Assembly: GCA_934153655.1 (NCBI GenBank) | Contig: CAKPFH010000001.1 | Coordinates: 1-62,696 of the forward strand | Origin: an uncultured Bacilli bacterium | Lineage (GTDB): Bacteria > Bacillota_I > Bacilli_A > RF39 > UBA660 | Length of the DNA stretch: 62,696 nucleotides | Direction of reading: 5' to 3' | Part shown: positions 1 through 7,477 of the stretch, piece after piece | Layout: each line of letters begins with the position of its first letter | Numbering within the stretch: position 1 is the stretch's first letter | The notes under the pieces: model-generated | The model's database searches: none | Told to the model about the DNA's origin: nothing | Seen by the model: only the letters and a program-made list of their open reading frames with translations | Made by a program: the position numbers and the translations under genes

Positions 1-26
1 AAAATTTTTAATTTTACTATTGACTT

Positions 27-725
27 TTAATAGTTAGACTCCTTATATTCATCACTTTTTGATAAATTATGTATCTTCTTACTATAAAAATTTAACTCAT
101 CATACTTAGAAAATTTCTTTAGTTCATCTTCTGTATTAACAGTTAATAATTTATATAAATTATCATAATTTTCAAGATTATCATACCCTAATTTGGCATA
201 ATAATCAAGATTTATATTGATAATTTTCATAAGATAATCCATTTTATATCTTTCTTTGTAAACATCATCAAGTGGATATTCATAAAAAATTACTTTTTTA
301 GATGGAACTTTTTCACTTATGCCTTTGTTCCTATACCAATTTAAATTAACTAAAATAGTTTTATAAATATTTTCAGGTATAAATCCATAATAGGTAGCAT
401 TATCAATATTATAGTAATTAGATAAACCATTTAAAGAATATAAAACATTTCTTAGATAAAAACCATCATAGTTATTATTAAGTTCAATTATTATCTTTTG
501 ATTTTCATATTCAACTACTAAATCAACATATTTTGATCTTTCTTTTTCATTAGTTCTAGGTAATCTTATATTAATAACTTTTACTTTTCCTTTAACCTTA
601 GAAACATCACATTCAAGTATTTGAGATGCTGTCCACTCTAATAAACTCATATCATTTTCATTAAATAAATCGTGAAATAAAATATCACTTCTAACTTGTA
701 AAATCTCGTTTTTCTTATTCTCCAT
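27..725 (-). CDS. Rpn/PD-(D/E)XK nuclease-family transposase-like protein
   Basis: A 232-residue protein preceded by a clear AGGAGG ribosome site. Residues about 68-82 read YVDLVVEYENQKIIIELNN, the D...E-x-N/K/Q spacing of the PD-(D/E)XK core seen in the Rpn/PDDEXK_2 family, and the following stretch (FYLRNVLYSLNGLSNYY) matches the usual helix after the core. Members of this family act as recombination-promoting nucleases and are often multi-copy in gut Firmicutes. The last catalytic position is Asn rather than Gln or Lys, so activity is uncertain. The gene stands alone: downstream is the window edge and upstream is a hairpin-rich intergenic region. Family call is by motif only. Confidence 0.7.
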   Translation of the reverse strand: MENKKNEILQVRSDILFHDLFNENDMSLLEWTASQILECDVSKVKGKVKVINIRLPRTNEKERSKYVDLVVEYENQKIIIELNNNYDGFYLRNVLYSLNGLSNYYNIDNATYYGFIPENIYKTILVNLNWYRNKGISEKVPSKKVIFYEYPLDDVYKERYKMDYLMKIININLDYYAKLGYDNLENYDNLYKLLTVNTEDELKKFSKYDELNFYSKKIHNLSKSDEYKESNY

Positions 726-760
726 AAACCTCCTAAATAAATTTTCCTGCAGGTAAAATC

Positions 761-880
761 ATCTTATCAATTTATAAGAAACTCGTCAAATTGATGATTT
801 TTTGATTTGCTAAATTTTTTTTAGCAAATTCGGGATTTAAAGGCCAAAAAATGGGCTTTACCTAACAATTTGTTAAATAA
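761..880. repeat. Cluster of short inverted repeats upstream of the nuclease gene
   Basis: Several small stem-loops lie next to each other: AAAATCATC paired with GATGATTTT (about 760-800), GATTTGCTAAA paired with TTTAGCAAATTC (about 806-832), TAAAGGCC with GGGCTTTA (about 838-862) and AACAATTTGTT (about 864-875). The remainder up to 961 is AT-rich with no gene. These may be terminators or remnants of a mobile element end; the sequence alone does not decide. Confidence 0.4.
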
Positions 881-961
881 AACCCTTGCAAATTCCAAAA
901 TTATATTTTTTAAAAAAAATTTAAATTTACATACATTTAATACATCTTTATTATATTTAAT

Positions 962-1114
962 CTAACAACCTTTTTCTTTAAAAGCGATTACTATTTTAGT
1001 AATTTCATAATAAGATAACATACTCATATTTAAAGTTTTATCAAACTTTCTAGGTCTTAGAAGCAATAAAACTTCACTTGCATCATCAATAATATTTTTA
1101 ACATTTATAATAAT
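962..1114 (-). pseudogene. Short open frame with ribosome site but no standard start (possible gene remnant)
   Basis: A 50-codon frame runs from just after an AGGAGG at about 1115-1120 to a TAG at 962-964. The first codons after the ribosome site are ATT ATT ATA, so it either uses a rare ATT/ATA start or is the tail of a decayed gene; the only in-frame ATG codons lie at codons 30 and 32. The encoded peptide has charged, helix-like sequence (ASEVLLLRPRKF, SYYEITKIVIAFKEK) and does not resemble a family I recognise. Confidence 0.25.
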
Positions 1115-1142
1115 CCCTCCTGTTAATTATTCATTATATAAT

Positions 1143-1200
1143 GATACCATCAAAACTCAATGTTTTAATGGTATAAAACTACTTTCTAAAAGAAAGTAGC
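1143..1200 (-). terminator. Two stem-loops after the variable surface-protein gene
   Basis: Read on the minus strand, ACTTTC-TTTTA-GAAAGT (1184-1200) follows the stop codon directly and is succeeded by ATACCATTAAAAC paired with GTTTTGATGGTAT (1143-1173). They probably terminate the upstream gene. Because a hairpin downstream of a variable repeat is also a known requirement of some DGRs, the location is worth noting. Confidence 0.5.
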
Positions 1201-1207
1201 AAAGAGT

Positions 1208-3190
1208 TTAATATTTTAAAGCTATTGTAAATGGATTACTTTTAGTTCCAGCTCCACCTGTTATAACGATATTTGATTTTAGATTAATAGATGGGCGAGC
1301 AGCATGGCTATTAGACGGATAGCTGTAGTTGCCGTAACCGCCGCTGATAACGTACCAAACATAAGAAGGGCTAACAGGTGGTGTTATTAACCAAATAGTA
1401 CTTGAACTATTATAACCGTTTCCTTGTTGACTTGCAAACATTTCTCCATATCTTGGTAATCCTACTAAACCTGTCCATATAGTTGTTGTTTTAATACAAG
1501 TTTTTGTTGTTTCATTTGTATTATTTGTATTACATAAAGAATTTTTATAACTTATTCCCCTAGATACTTGCTTTATATAATATGTTCCTTTGTCTAACAT
1601 ATTTTTTGATGCTAAACTATTATACCAAGTATTGTTCAAATAATAATCCCAGTAATCGTCACTTGTACCATTTCCATAAGTTGTACTTGTACTAAATTGT
1701 TTAGTTAATTTTGTTGTTCCATCTTTTATATAATCATTTTTATTTAATTTAACTTTTCCATCTTCAATTGATACTATTCTATATAACTCATTTGTTGAAA
1801 TATCTCCATCTTCATCAAACACTACATACTCACCTATTGTTCTGGTATTTAATAATGTAGTATTTATAGTTGGTTGTTCCTTATCTCCTGATATTGTATA
1901 TGGATCATCTTTCGTTCCTGATCCACCCGAAAGTTGGATATCAGATTTTAGATTAATAGACGGGCGAGCAGCATAGCTATTAGACGGAGTGTAGCTGTAG
2001 TTGCCGTTACCGATGTAGTAAACGCTCCAAACAGTAGAAGAGCTATATGGATTTAATAACCACCACCAATATCCTATATTTAAATAACCAGAGCCATAAC
2101 TTGTATTTTTATAACTTAAATAATATTCATAACTGTTCAAAAGTCCTACAGGAGTATTCTTACCAATTGTCGAATTATTTATTAAAGTTGTTTCAGGTAA
2201 TTTAGTGCTTATTGCACTTGTACTACTTGTATTAGAATTTGTTATATTCCAAGTACTATTTTCTACTATTATATTTTGATAATTATATAAAGTATCTAAG
2301 AAATCTTCGTTTAACCATTGATACATGTACGAACCAGTATAAGTTGTGTCATCTTTTTTAGATATATCATAAAAATTTATATCATTATCTTGATTATAAG
2401 AAATAGTTGTAATTGGATCATCTGTTATCATTTTCATTGTTCCATCTGGATTTATGGCTGTTATTCTCCATAGTTTACCGGAATACCAAACATAGTTAAA
2501 GTTTATACAATCTTTTGTTCCTGATACATAAGTTATTCCATCTTCTTCCAAATAAGTTTTACATGTGTCTGTTTGTTTTTCCTTTAAATCATTTATAAAT
2601 ATATGAGATAATTCTTTGTTAGTATCATTATAAGCATAAATATTTACATTAAACTTAAATGTTTGAGATACACTATTTTGTTCATAATCTTTATCAATCC
2701 AAGCATATAGTCTATATTTATTAGTTTTAGTTCCTGGATTATTACCAATATAAATAACTTTACCTATTTGTTTATCTGCTTGATAAGTAGTATTTTCTAA
2801 ACTATTATATATTTTAGGACTTACTACTTGATTATTATTTTCATCTGTTAAAAAAACTTTAATATAATTACTATCTAAAGTATTAGTAGTATCACCTGTT
2901 AAATATAATTCATAGGAAATTGCTTTATCTGGATTGTTTATAGTACTTGAAACTGTAAAATCTATATATGATAATTTATCTAGATTTTGTAAAGCAAATT
3001 CATCACTTATGGGGTAAGCATTTACCATTTTAATAGAATTAGTTCCACTTATAAATTCGGCTTTTATGATATCACTTGTTAAAGTAAATGCTTGAACACT
3101 TTTAGAATATGTAAAAAATGCATATGCTGATCCTAATAGTATTATTATTAAAAATATTATTCCAAATACTAAAGCTTTTTTATTTTTCAT
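1208..3190 (-). CDS. Membrane-anchored surface protein with two DGR-like variable domains
   Basis: A 660-residue protein with an N-terminal membrane anchor (residues 5-26) and no sorting signal, so it should face outward. Residues about 35-190 are a beta-rich domain with some likeness to TasA/camelysin. Two homologous modules follow, about 200-435 and 440-660, each starting near a conserved 'YVVFDEDGD' or 'YVWYSGKLWRI' segment and ending in ARPSINLKS...GGxGTKxxPxTI, the DUF6273-like C-terminus common in gut Firmicutes. Just before each ARPSINLK is a block of about 50% G+C rich in NNC codons (residues about 376-417 and 599-638) that differs between modules mainly at first and second codon positions, as expected for DGR targets. 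The gene stands alone, with a terminator-like hairpin before its start. A ligand-binding or adhesin role is inference. Confidence 0.75.
   Translation of the reverse strand: MKNKKALVFGIIFLIIILLGSAYAFFTYSKSVQAFTLTSDIIKAEFISGTNSIKMVNAYPISDEFALQNLDKLSYIDFTVSSTINNPDKAISYELYLTGDTTNTLDSNYIKVFLTDENNNQVVSPKIYNSLENTTYQADKQIGKVIYIGNNPGTKTNKYRLYAWIDKDYEQNSVSQTFKFNVNIYAYNDTNKELSHIFINDLKEKQTDTCKTYLEEDGITYVSGTKDCINFNYVWYSGKLWRITAINPDGTMKMITDDPITTISYNQDNDINFYDISKKDDTTYTGSYMYQWLNEDFLDTLYNYQNIIVENSTWNITNSNTSSTSAISTKLPETTLINNSTIGKNTPVGLLNSYEYYLSYKNTSYGSGYLNIGYWWWLLNPYSSSTVWSVYYIGNGNYSYTPSNSYAARPSINLKSDIQLSGGSGTKDDPYTISGDKEQPTINTTLLNTRTIGEYVVFDEDGDISTNELYRIVSIEDGKVKLNKNDYIKDGTTKLTKQFSTSTTYGNGTSDDYWDYYLNNTWYNSLASKNMLDKGTYYIKQVSRGISYKNSLCNTNNTNETTKTCIKTTTIWTGLVGLPRYGEMFASQQGNGYNSSSTIWLITPPVSPSYVWYVISGGYGNYSYPSNSHAARPSINLKSNIVITGGAGTKSNPFTIALKY
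1275..1393 (-). other. Candidate DGR variable repeat 1
   Basis: C-terminal coding block whose G+C content is about 51% over 1281-1360 in a genome of well under 30%. Codons after GTT TGG read TAC GTT ATC AGC GGC GGT, then TAC GGC AAC TAC AGC: C-ending codons dominate although the genome prefers A/T in third position. Conserved flanks are TGG TTA ATA on the 5' side and GCT GCT CGC CC, then TCT ATT AAT CTA AAA on the 3' side, which could be the mutagenic-homing initiation side. No reverse transcriptase or template repeat is in the window. Confidence 0.55.
1940..2062 (-). other. Candidate DGR variable repeat 2
   Basis: Same arrangement inside the first module of the same gene, about 50% G+C over 1961-2040. 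Aligned from GTT TGG to repeat 1, the paired codons are TAC/AGC, ATC/TAC, AGC/TAC, GGC/ATC and TAC/AAC: every differing codon keeps its third-position C and changes only at the first two bases, exactly what random replacement of the adenines of AAC codons would give. Flanking codons (AAC TAC AGC, CCG TCT AAT AGC, GCT GCT CGC CC) are shared. Confidence 0.55.
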
Positions 3191-3209
3191 ATATACCTCT
3201 TTTCTTCAT

Positions 3210-3255
3210 AAAAAAATATGATTAAAATTATAGATATTTTCTATATTTTAATCAT
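3210..3255 (-). terminator. Terminator-like hairpin 20-25 bases before the surface-protein start
   Basis: On the minus strand ATGATTAAAAT-ATAGA pairs with TCTAT-AATTTTAATCAT (3218-3255) and is followed by ATTTTTTT (3210-3217), then the ribosome site and ATG at 3190. If the promoter lies at about 3262-3295 (TTGTTG ... TATAAA on the minus strand) this sits in the leader and could attenuate transcription; otherwise it ends upstream transcripts. Confidence 0.55.
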
Positions 3256-3298
3256 GTAATTTTCTTTATACTTTTTATTATTTTTAATCAACAAATTT

Positions 3299-3388
3299 GC
3301 TGTGATATATATATATATATATATATATAGTTGTATAAGGGTTTTCGTAGTGTTATCTTGTCCATTTATATACATATATAATCACAGC
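3299..3388. repeat. (AT)12 microsatellite inside a long inverted repeat
   Basis: GCTGTGAT (3299-3306) is repeated in inverted form as ATCACAGC (3381-3388). The left arm runs into 25 bases of alternating A/T (3305-3329) and the right arm into TATATACATATATA. The element lies about 115-200 bases upstream of the surface-protein start, next to its probable promoter, where a change in the number of AT units could alter expression. Confidence 0.6.
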
Positions 3389-3460
3389 CTTTCTATTATT
3401 AATATACTTAAATTATAAAATATTTTATTTAATTAATCAATATTTTTTTCATTATTACAT

Positions 3461-3484
3461 GAAAAAAATAGTAGCTAGTACTAT
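3461..3484 (-). terminator. Rho-independent terminator overlapping a stop codon
   Basis: Minus-strand ATAGTA-CTAGC-TACTAT followed by TTTTTTT; the first stem arm includes the TAG stop of the gene ending at 3481. Confidence 0.75.
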
Positions 3485-3897
3485 TTATTTTGCATCATAT
3501 TAAGTAAATTAATTTTAAACATATCTTTTTCAGGATGTGCTTTACTAATCATGACACCTTTATAAGCTGTAAGTTCAGCACGATGTCCTTCTTCTAGAAT
3601 ACCATCAGGTGTAATATTAGTTAAAAGAACAATTTTCTTATCTGTATAAACAGTATAATGTAATCTAATTTCTCCATGAACTTTAACAAACATTTCATCA
3701 GTAGGTAAAACTAATTCATAACTTAAAGTATTTTTATCACTTGCAATTAATTCACCTAAGAATTCACCATTTCTAATTTTAGGATAATATTCAAATGTTA
3801 ACTTTTTATAAGCTAACATATTATACTTTCTAACAGATCTTTCTTTCTTTCTAAAATCATTTTCATTTTGGTATTCAAATATATAACCTTGTTTCAT
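3481..3897 (-). CDS. Conserved hypothetical protein, 138 aa
   Basis: Start chosen at the ATG at 3895-3897 (MKQGYIFEYQNEND) because AAAGGGG lies eight bases before it; a longer in-frame extension to 3960 lacks a site. The protein is soluble, without signal peptide or membrane helices, and mixed alpha/beta. A Tyr/Lys-rich segment (YNMLAYKKLTFEYYPKI) is followed by strands with acidic residues (LVLPTDEMFVKVHGEIRLHY). I recognise no domain. It is transcribed alone or at the end of the spore-coat/nadD group (about 100 bases after the preceding gene), and its terminator overlaps the stop codon. Confidence 0.6.
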   Translation of the reverse strand: MKQGYIFEYQNENDFRKKERSVRKYNMLAYKKLTFEYYPKIRNGEFLGELIASDKNTLSYELVLPTDEMFVKVHGEIRLHYTVYTDKKIVLLTNITPDGILEEGHRAELTAYKGVMISKAHPEKDMFKINLLNMMQNK

Positions 3898-3995
3898 ATC
3901 CAAAACCCCTTTCAAACCCCTTATTTCATAGATTTTCTTGATAATACCCCTATCTATCAAGTTCTCGTTAATTATACTATAAGACGTTTAAAAAG

Positions 3996-4886
3996 TCAAA
4001 CTTTATTTAAATTTTTCTTATATTTTTGTACTAATACTACAATTTTTCGAAGATAAACCAAATAATTATTAATATTATAACAATCTTTATAAGTATTTCT
4101 AGTAAATTCTATCTTTTTTAAATTAGCAAGTTTTATTAAAAATAATAAGTATTCATCTTCATCTATTTTATATTCTTTTTCATATTCTCTTAAAAATTCT
4201 TCTAAATCTAAATCATAGTAATTATCTTGATATAACTTTATAATATCATTTATAGGCATATCTTGTTTAGATTTATCCCAACTAATTAAATATTTATTAT
4301 TATTTTCAATTAAATGACTAGTATCTAAGTTATTATGAATTAAACTATATTTGATACTTTTTTTATTCTTAAGTAAATCATACCAGATATTAATTTTTTC
4401 TTTAGAAAAATCTAATAAATAATAAATTACATCCATATTAGAAACTAATAAATATTCACTTGGAGACATAAATACTTTAGTATCTATATAATTATTTAAA
4501 TCTTCATAATAACTTCTTAAATAATCAATATTTTTTACAATACTTTCATACATTTCTTTTAATTCATCTAAATCTATTTCTCTTGTAAAAGAAGTAGTTC
4601 GATGTAATATTCCACTTAAATGGATTAAATCACTTACTTTTTGTTCTCTTGGTATATCAAAAGAATCAATATATTCTACTAATTCTCCTTTAGAATTACT
4701 ACTTATACATCTAGGAAAATAATTAAATCCTCTTGTTTTTAAATATTCATAGATATCATAGTTATTAGTATTTTCTTTATAAACATATTTACCTTTATTA
4801 GTATCTAAAATAATTACTCTATTAAGTTTTTTTAAACCTTTTAATTTAATATTATTATCACATAAAACTTTTTTTAAATTATTCAT
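3996..4886 (-). CDS. YsxE/CotS-like spore coat protein (kinase-like fold)
   Basis: About 296 residues. The order of segments follows the CotS/YutH/YsxE family of phosphotransferase-fold coat proteins: an N-terminal lobe (GKYVYKENTNNYDIYEYL), a central long helical part with LHRTTSF, the loop SLIHNNLDTSHLI where active kinases have HGD...N, then ISWDKSKQDMPINDI in place of IDFD. The catalytic Asp and metal-binding residues are altered, so it is probably a structural, not enzymatic, protein. It overlaps the SpoVID-like gene upstream by eight bases; the same spoVID-ysxE adjacency exists in Bacillus subtilis. That synteny is the main support for the name. The start is the ATG at 4884-4886 inside the upstream gene. 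Confidence 0.6.
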   Translation of the reverse strand: MNNLKKVLCDNNIKLKGLKKLNRVIILDTNKGKYVYKENTNNYDIYEYLKTRGFNYFPRCISSNSKGELVEYIDSFDIPREQKVSDLIHLSGILHRTTSFTREIDLDELKEMYESIVKNIDYLRSYYEDLNNYIDTKVFMSPSEYLLVSNMDVIYYLLDFSKEKINIWYDLLKNKKSIKYSLIHNNLDTSHLIENNNKYLISWDKSKQDMPINDIIKLYQDNYYDLDLEEFLREYEKEYKIDEDEYLLFLIKLANLKKIEFTRNTYKDCYNINNYLVYLRKIVVLVQKYKKNLNKV

Positions 4887-5550
4887 CAACACTTGGTATT
4901 ATTATTTTAGAACCAACTTTTAAATTATCTAAATCATTATACATTGCAAGTATTTCTTTATTAATATTATATTTTTCATAAATATATTCTAAAGTATCAT
5001 CTTCTTTCATAGTATAAACTCGGTAAATTGAATATTCTAAAGTATCATCAGGAGTAAATAATTCTTTTTCTATTTCTTTAGTATTATTAACATTTATATT
5101 ATTATTAATATTAGTATCATTTTCATTTTTACTTGAAATAGCATCTATATTATCATTTATATCATTATCTAACATTAAGTATTCTTTATCAACTCGGTTA
5201 TCTACTTTAATTTCTTCTATTTCATCTTCTTTAATATCTAAATCATCTAACATTAAACTTATATTTACTCTTAGTTTTTCTTCATTTATAATTTCATATG
5301 AGAAATCATCTATACTTACTTGACAATTAGTAGTATCATATTTAGTATCAATAGTTACAAATGATGGAATATTATATTTAAATTCTTCTTCTAGATCTCC
5401 TCCTATCATTTTATAAGTACCACTTATAATAAATTCTCCTGTTATTAAGTTCTTATCTAATTTTAAAGTATTATCAAGGGCAATTGAAGTTATTTCTGAA
5501 ATACCATTTTTAAATACTAATTCTTTGGTAAAAGGTACAATTTTTTTCAT
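4879..5550 (-). CDS. SpoVID-like spore coat morphogenetic protein with LysM
   Basis: A 223-residue protein behind GGAGG. The N-terminus (FTKELVFKNGISEITSIALD, then ITGEFIISGTYKM) resembles the SpoVID N-terminal domain, in which a conserved 'SISLDP...VSIRGxLELTGEY' region binds other coat proteins. A low-complexity Asp/Asn linker (about residues 115-165) leads to a C-terminal LysM-type motif (EDDTLEYIYEKYNI, NDLDNLKVGSKIIIPS). SpoVID links the spore-coat basement to the outer-coat protein CotE, and a CotE gene lies at 19237-19767. Its partner-like YsxE gene overlaps downstream. It is much shorter than Bacillus SpoVID (about 575 aa). Confidence 0.6.
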   Translation of the reverse strand: MKKIVPFTKELVFKNGISEITSIALDNTLKLDKNLITGEFIISGTYKMIGGDLEEEFKYNIPSFVTIDTKYDTTNCQVSIDDFSYEIINEEKLRVNISLMLDDLDIKEDEIEEIKVDNRVDKEYLMLDNDINDNIDAISSKNENDTNINNNINVNNTKEIEKELFTPDDTLEYSIYRVYTMKEDDTLEYIYEKYNINKEILAMYNDLDNLKVGSKIIIPSVDE

Positions 5551-5608
5551 ATATCCTCCGTTTCAATTAATCATATGTATTTATTTTTTTTATATAACAA
5601 AAAAAGTA

Positions 5609-6148
5609 TTAGTTATATAAATTATTTTCTTTTATATAAGCTAATACTTCTTTATCTAAATTAACTAATTCTTTTCTTGAAATAGTTGATGATCCTAAAT
5701 ATTCTTTATTTATAATAATTATTTTATTAAGATAATTATTATAATTTGTTAAAACATAATTATTAAGATCAAAGTTATTTCTTTTAATAACTATTAAATA
5801 ATATTTATTAAGAATATCTTGATAATTTAAAAAACTATTAAATTTTAAGAATAAATCACTTCCCATTAAGATATGGGTAATATTTAAATTTAGTTTTTCT
5901 AGAATTTTATAATTAAAGAAACCATCATCTGTATAATTTAAAATATTTAAAACTTTGGTTTTAGGATTATTTTTAAGAGATAGATTTAACATATTTATTC
6001 TATTAGTTATACTAGTTGTTTGTTTTTTACTATTAACTGGTAAAAAGTATGCGAAGTCAACTTTCTTTTCTTTTAATAAATCAAGAACTATATTTAAATG
6101 AGAATTAGTAATAGGATCAAATGAACCTACATATAAACATGTTTTCAT
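5609..6148 (-). CDS. nadD: Nicotinate-nucleotide adenylyltransferase
   Basis: A 179-residue nucleotidyltransferase that joins ATP and nicotinate mononucleotide to give deamido-NAD in the cytoplasm. The signature YVGSFDPITNSHLNI is at residues 6-20, the binding segment HILMGSDLFLKF at about 91, and the C-terminal motif SSTISRKEL at about 154. The ending (VLAYIKENNLY) is typical of NadD and not of CoaD, which shares the first motif; length also fits NadD. It lies 14 bases after rpmF in a yceD-rpmF-nadD run. The ribosome site is weak. An inverted repeat TTATATAAC/GTTATATAA lies just after its stop. Confidence 0.8.
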   Translation of the reverse strand: MKTCLYVGSFDPITNSHLNIVLDLLKEKKVDFAYFLPVNSKKQTTSITNRINMLNLSLKNNPKTKVLNILNYTDDGFFNYKILEKLNLNITHILMGSDLFLKFNSFLNYQDILNKYYLIVIKRNNFDLNNYVLTNYNNYLNKIIIINKEYLGSSTISRKELVNLDKEVLAYIKENNLYN

Positions 6149-6162
6149 TATTAAAAAAGATA

Positions 6163-6345
6163 CTACTCAGCATCTTTTTTAATAATTTCTTCTTTCTTAT
6201 AATGTCCACAGTTTTTGCAAACACGATGTGGTTTAATTACTTCTCCACAATTAGAACAAGTTGTAACAGTTTTTGCTTCTAGAGCATTGTGTGCTCTTCT
6301 CATTCTTTTTCTTGTTTTTGAAACTTTTCTAAATGGTACTGCCAT
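6163..6345 (-). CDS. rpmF: 50S ribosomal protein L32
   Basis: A 60-residue basic protein beginning AVPFRKVSKTRKRMRRAH, the L32 signature, with a zinc ribbon CxNC...CKNC (residues 30-33 and 43-46). This is the Cys-containing form. It follows yceD by 15 bases, the arrangement conserved across bacteria, and has an AAAGGAGCG ribosome site. Confidence 0.95.
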   Translation of the reverse strand: MAVPFRKVSKTRKRMRRAHNALEAKTVTTCSNCGEVIKPHRVCKNCGHYKKEEIIKKDAE

Positions 6346-6360
6346 AGTATCGCTCCTTTC

Positions 6361-6792
6361 TTATTCTTTAAAGAAATCTTTAAATGGATTATTTACTTCA
6401 CGAACTTCCTCTTCCAAATAAACATCTTTATATTTATTCTTCAACTCATGTGGATCACTAGTTGTATACCTAATAGGAATTTCCAATACAATATAATGCC
6501 ATAAAAATTCAATTAAATCAAGTGTTTTTAGTGAATTTTCTAAAATTTCTTCAATTTCTATTTCAAAATCATAAGGAACTGCTTCAGTTGTAATTGCATC
6601 AGTTATCATCATAGTTCCTTTAACTTTTAACTCAATTACATTATTTTTTTCATAATCAACATAAATACTACCATTTACTTTAACATTATTAAGTTCTAAA
6701 ATATCAGAATCTTTTAAGTAATCTTTAGAATAACTAATAGTATCATCTATTAATATCTTATCTTTATAATTTAACTCATTTAGATCTATCAT
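6361..6792 (-). CDS. yceD: YceD/DUF177 family protein (23S rRNA accumulation)
   Basis: 143 residues; the N-terminal beta-rich half (KVNGSIYVDYEKNNVIELKV) and C-terminal LEIPIRYTTSDPHELKN segment follow the DUF177 pattern, where the second half usually carries 'P.kplCspdCkGLC'; here the Cys residues are absent. Members act with L32/23S rRNA assembly and are encoded directly before rpmF, as here. Ribosome site GGAGGAAAT. Confidence 0.85.
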   Translation of the reverse strand: MIDLNELNYKDKILIDDTISYSKDYLKDSDILELNNVKVNGSIYVDYEKNNVIELKVKGTMMITDAITTEAVPYDFEIEIEEILENSLKTLDLIEFLWHYIVLEIPIRYTTSDPHELKNKYKDVYLEEEVREVNNPFKDFFKE

Positions 6793-6839
6793 ATTTCCTC
6801 CAGTACCTGTATTATAATATAAAACTTTAAAGAAAGCAA

Positions 6840-7469
6840 TTAATTATCAGAAGAAAATATTTTACAATTAATATAAGTTACATAATTATAAGTATCATAA
6901 TTTTTAGAAACTACAACATATGATTCATCTAAAGAACAACCATATTCTTTTTCATGAAAAATAGTAAGTTTTTTATTTAAATATTTTTCAATATCATTAA
7001 CTGTTAAAGTAGTATCAGTAAATGTTTCCGAAATATAATTTTTTTCTATTACTTCTTTAGCACTTTCTTGTAACAATCTTGTCATCTTTGCATCTAAATT
7101 AACATTATCAACCATTTTAATATTAGAATTATAATCTTTATAATAATAAGACTTAGGTATTTCTTTAAAATTAGAATCTTGATTATATTCATAAGTTTTA
7201 GTTTCATTAACACCTAAATTATCTATTTCAACTATAGTAGTCATAATTACTTCTTTTTTAGTATTTTCAAAGAATAAAACTATTTTTTTATTTTTAAGAG
7301 TTTTACCTGAGATATTGGTATAATCAATAGTTAAAGAGTTATCAGTTGTAACTAGATTAGAAAGTTTAATTTCTAATCTAGTCTTACTAATTAAAGGTAT
7401 TAAAATTAAGATAATTCCTAAAATAAATAATATTATTGCTATTATTGTTAATATTTTTTTATTTTTCAT
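6840..7469 (-). CDS. Single-pass membrane protein of unknown function, 209 aa
   Basis: Start taken at the ATG at 7467-7469 because GGAGGGG lies just before it; the site overlaps the end of the giant prepilin gene, so the two are probably co-transcribed. Residues about 7-28 form a membrane helix, the rest is predicted outside: a beta domain (LEIKLSNLVTTDNSLTIDY) resembling the FxLYD/DUF-type extracellular domains, then an alpha/beta segment with two Cys residues. It may be an accessory of the prepilin-headed adhesin. Confidence 0.6.
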   Translation of the reverse strand: MKNKKILTIIAIILFILGIILILIPLISKTRLEIKLSNLVTTDNSLTIDYTNISGKTLKNKKIVLFFENTKKEVIMTTIVEIDNLGVNETKTYEYNQDSNFKEIPKSYYYKDYNSNIKMVDNVNLDAKMTRLLQESAKEVIEKNYISETFTDTTLTVNDIEKYLNKKLTIFHEKEYGCSLDESYVVVSKNYDTYNYVTYINCKIFSSDN

Positions 7470-7477
7470 AACCCCTC

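Noticed and set aside
725..1207. DGR template repeat near the variable gene
   Set aside because: No sequence similar to the GC-rich blocks occurs in this or any other intergenic stretch of the window, and no reverse transcriptase is encoded here.
3305..3329. AT tract as a replication origin or CRISPR-like repeat
   Set aside because: Only a dinucleotide run within a single inverted repeat; no DnaA boxes, dnaA gene, spacers or cas genes nearby.
3868..4056. Plus-strand 62-codon frame over the 3481 and 3996 genes
   Set aside because: Opposite to two supported genes, no ribosome site, low-complexity Phe/Ile/Thr sequence.
5570..5640. Terminator after nadD
   Set aside because: The inverted repeat TTATATAAC/GTTATATAA is present, but on the transcribed strand it is followed by A residues rather than T, so it does not meet the usual form.
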